Positions 15,566 to 19,394 of a stretch of DNA of 19,394 bases are shown one piece after another. Numbering within the stretch: the stretch's first letter is position 1; the number at the start of each line of letters is the position of its first letter. Source of the stretch: an uncultured Pedobacter sp. Its GTDB lineage: Bacteria; Bacteroidota; Bacteroidia; Sphingobacteriales; Sphingobacteriaceae. The notes under the pieces are model-generated. The model was not told the DNA's origin. It did not search any database and saw only the letters and a list, made by a program, of their open reading frames with translations. Made by a program: the position numbers and the translations under genes. Location of the stretch: positions 1-19,394 of the forward strand of contig NZ_CAMLHF010000097.1 in assembly GCF_946479715.1 (NCBI RefSeq), given 5' to 3'.

Positions 15566-16564
15566 CTATGAAAACCGTTGATTTAGCAATTCATAAAACT
15601 TATCTACAGTAGTCTGCTTTGAAGCCCAGTTATTCTTCTCTGCATAGTTATTTTTCAGGAACGTATCAGCAGTTTTTAGATCTGGCATTTTATTGATCAG
15701 GTCTATAGCTTCGGAATAAGCCAGATTATAACCATTAAACAAATCCTTAATGTATAATAATTTTTCGTTAAGGGTTATTCCTTTTTTAAGATCTGTTATT
15801 GTTGACTTGTTACTCTCCAAATTCAAATTAACAGAGCTATTATTGCTCTTGCTTGCCAGGATATCGTTTAAGGTAGGCCTTACATTGCTTACAGGCTCTT
15901 GTTGTATGGGCTCTGGCATAGTTTCAACCTCAACAACTTTAATTGGTTCAGGGGCTTTAAAAACAACTGGTTCTGGCGCAGGTTCTGGAGTTTTTATTTC
16001 TTCCTGTACTTCAACCACAGACTCTTCTTTATAAATAGTAGGTTCCTCAATTGGTTCCGGTTCTTCGTCGATTGTTGCTTCTTCAATTTGGCTAGTTACC
16101 AGAGAAGGCTCTGTAGTTATATTTTCGGTTGCTTGTTCATCATTAGCTTCCAGCTGCGATTTGCTTTCCATTAGCCTTTGCTTTTCAGCAATAATGCGCT
16201 CTTCTTCTTTACTTAATGGCCTGTCAAAAATACTATCAACAGATTTTTCTTCAAAGTCAAACTTATCAGTTGATGAATTATCATTTAAAATAAATTCAAA
16301 AGATGGAGTATTATTCTGAATTAAAGGCTCTTCCTTTTCTACAACTGCATCTAAAGTATGCTCAGGAATTTCCTTTACCGGTTTATTGTTATTCAGTTTC
16401 TTTACAATTTGAACATGATCCGACAAAAAATTGGCATTAGCCATAAACAGTTCCAGCTCTAATTCATTAAGTTGCTCTGGATTATGAGCTAAAAACTCGT
16501 ACTGATCTTGAAGTTCGTTTAGTATTTGTCCGATTTTTTTGAAAATATCACCTTGGTTCATCAT
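15566..16564 (-). CDS. Acidic, proline/glutamate-rich protein of unknown function
   Basis: A 332-residue cytoplasmic protein with no signal peptide or membrane helix. Residues about 1-60 are helical (IFKKIGQILNELQDQYEFLA, LNELELELFMANANFLSDHV). Residues about 65-225 form a low-complexity acidic linker full of Glu and Pro (EEPEPIEEP, KTPEPAPEPVVFKAPEPIKV). The last 100 residues are a compact conserved-looking domain (LNDILASKSNNSSVNLNLES, TLNEKLLYIKDLFNGYNLAY, NWASKQTTVDKFYELLNQRF). The two ordered ends with a disordered tether suggest an adaptor. It converges on rodA (2-nt gap) and is divergent from tdk. I do not recognise a named family; similar proteins are common hypotheticals in Bacteroidota. 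Confidence 0.9.
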   Translation of the reverse strand: MMNQGDIFKKIGQILNELQDQYEFLAHNPEQLNELELELFMANANFLSDHVQIVKKLNNNKPVKEIPEHTLDAVVEKEEPLIQNNTPSFEFILNDNSSTDKFDFEEKSVDSIFDRPLSKEEERIIAEKQRLMESKSQLEANDEQATENITTEPSLVTSQIEEATIDEEPEPIEEPTIYKEESVVEVQEEIKTPEPAPEPVVFKAPEPIKVVEVETMPEPIQQEPVSNVRPTLNDILASKSNNSSVNLNLESNKSTITDLKKGITLNEKLLYIKDLFNGYNLAYSEAIDLINKMPDLKTADTFLKNNYAEKNNWASKQTTVDKFYELLNQRFS

Positions 16565-16611
16565 AATTTAATAACGGAAGAATTGACTTTTTATGTTGGT
16601 AACTTGCCATT

Positions 16612-16619
16612 CAAAAGTA
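16612..16619 (-). promoter_or_regulatory. Possible promoter (-7) for the acidic protein gene
   Basis: The minus strand reads TACTTTTG, an exact -7 match, about 48 nt before the ATG. No TTTG is found at the right distance upstream. I see no convincing promoter for the divergent tdk gene in the same 97-nt gap. Confidence 0.35.
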
Positions 16620-16661
16620 CTACAAAATTCTGATATTAGCAGGCTATAAGTACTCAATACG

Positions 16662-17255
16662 ATGTTATTCAGCGAACAAAATTACAGAAGAGGAGAGTTT
16701 TGCGGTAGCATAGAGGTAATTTGCGGCTCTATGTTTTCGGGTAAAACAGAAGAATTATTAAGGAGATTAAGAAGGGCTCAAATTGCTAAGCTGAATGTTG
16801 AAATCTTTAAACCTAAAACAGATACCAGGTATGATGAAAATGCTGTGGTATCTCACGATTTAAATTCCATTCAATCAACACCGGTTGAAACATCATCAGC
16901 GATACTACTTTTAGATGCCGACACTCAGGTAGTTGGTATTGATGAAGCTCAGTTTTTTGATGAAGATCTACCTGACGTTTGTAACAAGCTTGCGCAAAAA
17001 GGCATAAGGGTTATTGTAGCTGGTTTAGATATGGATTTTCTCGGCAAACCTTTTGGTCCGATACCGGCATTAATGGCTATTGCAGAATTGGTAACAAAAG
17101 TAAATGCAGTTTGTGTTCGCTGTGGCAGTCCGGCCATGTACTCTTTTCGTAAAGTAGCCAGCGAATCGAAAATATTATTAGGAGAGAAGGAGAGTTATGA
17201 GCCTCGTTGCAGGCGCTGCTATCATCTAGCCGATGATAATATTATCCTGAATTAA
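16662..17255 (+). CDS. tdk: Thymidine kinase, type II
   Basis: Tdk phosphorylates thymidine to dTMP in the salvage pathway. The 197-residue product has the P-loop GSMFSGKT (22-29), the DEAQFF segment with the catalytic base E95 ([10 protein letters not shown], 91-100), the lasso-type region YSFRKVAS, and a structural zinc site formed by C151/C154 (CVRC) and C183/C186 (CRRC). Length is normal. The first ten residues ([10 protein letters not shown]) are an extension seen in Bacteroidota enzymes; a later ATG would cut off the first beta strand or P-loop region. It ends 24 nt before the convergent small Cys-rich gene. Confidence 0.97.
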   Translation: MLFSEQNYRRGEFCGSIEVICGSMFSGKTEELLRRLRRAQIAKLNVEIFKPKTDTRYDENAVVSHDLNSIQSTPVETSSAILLLDADTQVVGIDEAQFFDEDLPDVCNKLAQKGIRVIVAGLDMDFLGKPFGPIPALMAIAELVTKVNAVCVRCGSPAMYSFRKVASESKILLGEKESYEPRCRRCYHLADDNIILN

Positions 17256-17278
17256 AAAAACATGAGATGAGGCCAAAA

Positions 17279-17398
17279 CTAGGCCAAAGGACAATTTTTA
17301 CATCGTTTCCCTCTAAGGTATTTCTCACAGCAGTCTTTTTTCTTTTTGTCCTTTTTTTCCTGCTTTGAGTGTTTGTTCTTTTTATGTTTCTTTGACAT
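17279..17398 (-). CDS. Small Lys-rich protein with a CC-x7-CxxCP-type cysteine motif
   Basis: A 39-codon gene from ATG (17398-17396) to TAG (17281-17279). The N-terminal 22 residues are almost entirely Lys/His/Ser/Asn/Gln/Asp (MSKKHKKNKHSKQEKKDKKK). The C-terminal part is DCCEKYLRGKRCKNCPLA, placing four cysteines (C23, C24, C33, C36) in a spacing suited to binding a metal ion. This pattern, a lysine tail followed by CC-x-KY-x-GK-x-CK-x-CP, recurs in small bacterial hypotheticals, which supports a real gene. It sits between tdk and the ferritin terminator on the ferritin strand, so it needs read-through or its own promoter. Function unknown; a metal or RNA-binding role is only a guess. Confidence 0.7.
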   Translation of the reverse strand: MSKKHKKNKHSKQEKKDKKKKDCCEKYLRGKRCKNCPLA

Positions 17399-17418
17399 GG
17401 CCTATATTATCAATAAAC

Positions 17419-17455
17419 AAAAAAAGGCACATACTGTTTCATCAGTATGTACCTT
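17419..17455 (-). terminator. Ferritin gene terminator
   Basis: The stem AAGG-c-ACATACTG (17424-17436) pairs with CAGTATGT-a-CCTT (17443-17455), 12 pairs with one mismatch and a 6-nt loop. On the minus strand it is followed by seven T residues (17425-17419). It lies about 30 nt after the ferritin stop codon. Confidence 0.85.
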
Positions 17456-17485
17456 AAAATACCAGGGTAAACTGGCTAAATTAGA

Positions 17486-18016
17486 TTAAGCCTCGCTTTC
17501 GTATTTAATCTGGCCAACGTGTTTGTCTATCTGCCATCTTCCAGTTCCTTCTTCTCCGATTACTTCAAACAATTCAAGGGCACGACGAGCTTTATATTCT
17601 TCTTCTCTTTGTTCTCTAAAGAACCAGTTTAAGAACTCAAGAGTTACATAATCCTGCTCTTTATGGCAACGAGCTGCAATGCTTTTAATAGATTGGGTTA
17701 CGCTAATTTCCTGATCCAAAGCTTCTTCAAAAACCTCGCGAAAAGAGTTATATTCAATTTTGATATTTGTGATGTCAGGAGAAATTGCTGTACCGCCCAT
17801 ATCTAAAACATACTTATAGAATTTAAGCTGATGCATTCTCTCTTCTTCGGCTTGCTTGAAAAAGTAATCAGATGAAAAATCGTATCCATTGCGATTACAC
17901 CATGACGCCATCGAAAGATAAATAGCTGATGAGTGGGCTTCTTTTTTTATTTGCTGGTTAATAAGTGTCTCTACATCTGATGAGAGTAAGCACTTTGCGC
18001 GAATGATATCTTTCAT
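17486..18016 (-). CDS. ftnA: Ferritin (non-haem, FtnA type)
   Basis: Ferritin forms a 24-subunit cytoplasmic shell that oxidises Fe(II) and stores iron as a mineral. The 176-residue protein has the four-helix-bundle pattern and a complete set of predicted iron ligands: E26, E59, H62 (EEERMH), E103, Q136 and E139 (REQREEE). Their spacing equals that of E. coli FtnA shifted by nine residues, because of a longer N-terminus. The ordered ligand set, including the C-site glutamate cluster at 138-140, argues for an active ferroxidase and against bacterioferritin (no haem-type Met pattern identified). It is a single-gene unit with a -7 element upstream and a strong terminator. Confidence 0.95.
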   Translation of the reverse strand: MKDIIRAKCLLSSDVETLINQQIKKEAHSSAIYLSMASWCNRNGYDFSSDYFFKQAEEERMHQLKFYKYVLDMGGTAISPDITNIKIEYNSFREVFEEALDQEISVTQSIKSIAARCHKEQDYVTLEFLNWFFREQREEEYKARRALELFEVIGEEGTGRWQIDKHVGQIKYESEA

Positions 18017-18047
18017 AATTACTATCGTTTTAATGATATTGTAACAT

Positions 18048-18055
18048 CAAAAATA
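18048..18055 (-). promoter_or_regulatory. Ferritin promoter, -7 element
   Basis: The minus strand reads TATTTTTG, an exact TAnnTTTG match 31 nt before the ATG, giving a leader of about 25 nt. The -33 region is only T-rich. No obvious iron-regulator operator palindrome is visible. Confidence 0.45.
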
Positions 18056-18117
18056 ATGCAATAAATTAAGAATAGATAATATTAGAGTAATATGGAAAGA
18101 TTCTAATTCTAAGTTAA

Positions 18118-18489
18118 TCAGGCAACTATACGATGCAGACGATCAAATATGATATGATTAAGCTCTAACATAACAAATGTACCTTGTAATAACTCTTTTA
18201 AAGCAATAATTTCCAGAATAGAAAGTACATAGCAATGATCGCAAGCACAGATAAAAATGATTTCAAGATCTGGTGCTTTGGTACTATTTAAAAGCAGGTT
18301 TTCTATATCGATCTGATAAACTGCTTTTTTAAGTTTAAGTAAGTTACGATAATCGAAACGGGCAAGTTTACCGGCAAAATCTATATACCAGCAGTTCTCA
18401 CTGTCTGATTGGTAGATGGCACCTTTATTAGTATTAAATACTTCTGTAAAATTGATTGAAGGTAGTATTACTAAATCCTGCATGTTCAC
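18118..18489 (-). CDS. Hypothetical protein, 123 residues
   Basis: A soluble protein with no signal peptide or membrane segment. The N-terminal half looks beta-rich (MNMQDLVILPSINFTEVFNT, AIYQSDSENCWYIDFAGKLA), then a basic helix (FDYRNLLKLKKAVYQID). The middle has DLEIIFICACDHCYVLSILE, with three clustered cysteines (CACDHC), and the C-terminal half is helical and hydrophobic. The segment WYIDFAGKLARFDYRNLLKL resembles small Bacteroidota hypotheticals of about 100-140 residues, but I cannot name a family. It has a good candidate promoter (18509-18540) and lies 101 nt upstream of ferritin on the same strand; a separate ferritin -7 element suggests the two are independently transcribed. Confidence 0.78.
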   Translation of the reverse strand: MNMQDLVILPSINFTEVFNTNKGAIYQSDSENCWYIDFAGKLARFDYRNLLKLKKAVYQIDIENLLLNSTKAPDLEIIFICACDHCYVLSILEIIALKELLQGTFVMLELNHIIFDRLHRIVA

Positions 18490-18508
18490 ATTTAAACTCT
18501 TGATATTG

Positions 18509-18540
18509 CAAAGGTTACTATTATTTAGAATTAATCCAAA
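18509..18540 (-). promoter_or_regulatory. Promoter of the 123-residue hypothetical
   Basis: TTTG (18540-18537), 20 nt, then AACCTTTG (18516-18509), one base from TAnnTTTG. The leader would be only about 13 nt. A small palindrome (AAATCG-TTTGG-CGATTT, 18538-18554) overlaps the -33 element and could be an operator. Confidence 0.45.
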
Positions 18541-18627
18541 TCGTTTGGCGATTTATTTTAAAAAAATGTTTGCCCCACAATATATTACCGTCTTTCTGAG
18601 CGCCTGGAAGTAGGAGAAAATGGCATT

Positions 18628-18682
18628 AAAAAGATGAAACCACCATAAGCAGCCCTTTTAAGGTGCTGTTTACGATGGTTTC
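18628..18682 (-). terminator. Long hairpin, probable terminator after the SusD-like gene
   Basis: An 18-nt arm (18636-18653) and its partner (18665-18682) pair along their length; on the minus strand only one A-C mismatch remains once two G-U pairs are allowed. The loop itself contains CCTT/AAGG. Five T residues (18632-18628) follow after CATC. The rest of the 18490-18795 gap holds the promoter of the 123-residue gene; I see no gene in it apart from a 16-codon stop-bounded stretch just before the hairpin (18683-18733). The hairpin is 113 nt from the SusD-like stop, so terminator function is likely but not certain. Confidence 0.55.
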
Positions 18683-18795
18683 TTATTCAGGTTTGGCTTG
18701 TGTCTCGGTTAATTCAAAGAACGGATGAATTGCTTACAAAAAGATTTACATAATTGTCTAAATATTAAGCGATTTTGACATAACCAATTAGCATA

Positions 18796-19394
18796 TTAAG
18801 GTTTATCCCACCATAACCGTCCAGTTAAATCGTCGGCACCATTAAATTGACGCTGAACGGCTTCAGAATAATGTGCCTTATTATTAGATGATTCTTCTGT
18901 TGGATAGGCCTGCCTTCTTGGAATTGCTTTAGTTGGATTGCCTATAGGTGGACTCAATTGAGGATACCCTGTCCTTCTCCACTCAGCCCATGCTTCAAAA
19001 CCGTTCATGAATAAATGAACCCAGCGCTGGTAGGCAATTTGTTTAAGACCATTTGTAGGATTATATTGAATTTCGGCATGTGTTTTCATTTTTGCCAGAC
19101 CACTAATATCATCATTGTTCCATTGTCGAACAGACTGCTCAATTCCCATGTCGTAATTTGTTTTAGCTTCGACATCTGCCCCTGGAATCCAGTTCATTTT
19201 TGCAGCTTCAGCTTTTGCAAAAAGAGCCTGAGCAAAAGTAATCAGGTAAACCGGCGCGTCCTGCTTACGAATTGCCAATCCCAGCAATGAAGGATCCTTT
19301 TTATCAACGCCTTCTACAAGTCCAAACTCCAGTCCTGTATAATCTCCAGCTTTATTTGCATCTCCATAAATCTTGAGCCTTGGGTCGTCAAGCG
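18796..19394 (-). CDS. SusD/RagB-like outer-membrane lipoprotein, C-terminal part (cut by window edge)
   Basis: SusD-like lipoproteins sit on the cell surface and pair with TonB-dependent SusC-like channels to capture nutrients. The reading frame stays open to the window edge; about 199 codons are visible, beginning in LDDPRLKIYGDANKAGDYTG. Family features: the DPR-L segment, YLITFAQALFAKAEAAKMNW (the helix with the conserved AEA), then IAYQRWVHLFMNGFEAWAEW leading into RRTGYP, which is diagnostic of the SusD-like_2 type group, and a C-terminal LTGRLWWDKP. The N-terminal lipobox and any susC gene upstream are outside the window. The substrate cannot be told; the RRTGYP-type group is often found away from classical polysaccharide loci. 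Confidence 0.9.
   Translation of the reverse strand, partial: LDDPRLKIYGDANKAGDYTGLEFGLVEGVDKKDPSLLGLAIRKQDAPVYLITFAQALFAKAEAAKMNWIPGADVEAKTNYDMGIEQSVRQWNNDDISGLAKMKTHAEIQYNPTNGLKQIAYQRWVHLFMNGFEAWAEWRRTGYPQLSPPIGNPTKAIPRRQAYPTEESSNNKAHYSEAVQRQFNGADDLTGRLWWDKP

Noticed and set aside
15750..16174. Plus-strand frames opposite the acidic protein gene
   Set aside because: Leu/Ser/Thr/Phe-rich frames arise from the complement of Glu/Pro/Lys codons; they have no domain features and the minus-strand frame is much longer.
17230..17245. Palindrome GATAATATTATC as a tdk terminator
   Set aside because: It lies inside the last tdk codons, is pure A/T except at the ends, and is too weak and too early to end transcription.

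Overview
The window is AT-rich chromosomal DNA from a member of the Bacteroidota, most likely a Pedobacter-like Sphingobacteriaceae. The evidence is the gene content (rny-zapA-pheT block, purN/purH beside mreBCD-mrdA-rodA, an acidic Bacteroidota-type hypothetical, a SusD/RagB-like lipoprotein) and the promoters. Several promoters match the Bacteroidota pattern TTTG - about 19-20 nt - TAnnTTTG, and Shine-Dalgarno sites are mostly absent. Nearly all of it looks like core genome; there are no insertion sequences, CRISPR arrays or phage genes.

Layout. (1) 1-3799, minus strand: phenylalanyl-tRNA synthetase beta chain (pheT), a 96-residue coiled-coil protein, the division protein ZapA, then a structured non-coding RNA of about 180 nt that I read as a 6S RNA, then the start of RNase Y (rny, cut by the window edge). 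(2) 3877-6922, minus strand: radC, a divergent Lgt-like membrane protein, a cysteine-rich radical SAM enzyme resembling the archaeal tetraether synthase (Tes/MJ0619) family, and a two-helix membrane peptide. The last three are tightly packed (4-nt ATGA overlap, then a 2-nt gap) and look like one lipid- or membrane-modifying unit. (3) 6943-7321: ribosomal protein S20 with its own promoter and terminator. (4) 7367-7555: an unexplained 62-codon stop-free stretch with local inverted repeats. (5) 7617-9860, plus strand: purN and purH of de novo purine synthesis. (6) 9949-15563, plus strand: the elongasome operon mreB-mreC-mreD-mrdA-rodA, with overlapping genes from mreC onward. (7) 15566-16564, minus strand: an acidic, proline/glutamate-rich hypothetical. 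(8) 16662-18489: thymidine kinase (plus strand), a 39-residue Lys/Cys-rich small protein, ferritin and a 123-residue hypothetical (the last three on the minus strand). (9) 18796-19394, minus strand: the C-terminal part of a SusD/RagB-like outer-membrane lipoprotein.

How it fits together. Two cell-shape and division modules are present: ZapA with a possible coiled-coil partner, and the MreBCD/PBP2/RodA lateral wall machine. They sit among housekeeping genes for translation and nucleotide supply. The parts most worth a second look are the 6S-like RNA behind zapA, the Lgt-like / Tes-like radical SAM / small membrane protein unit, and the open stretch upstream of rpsT.
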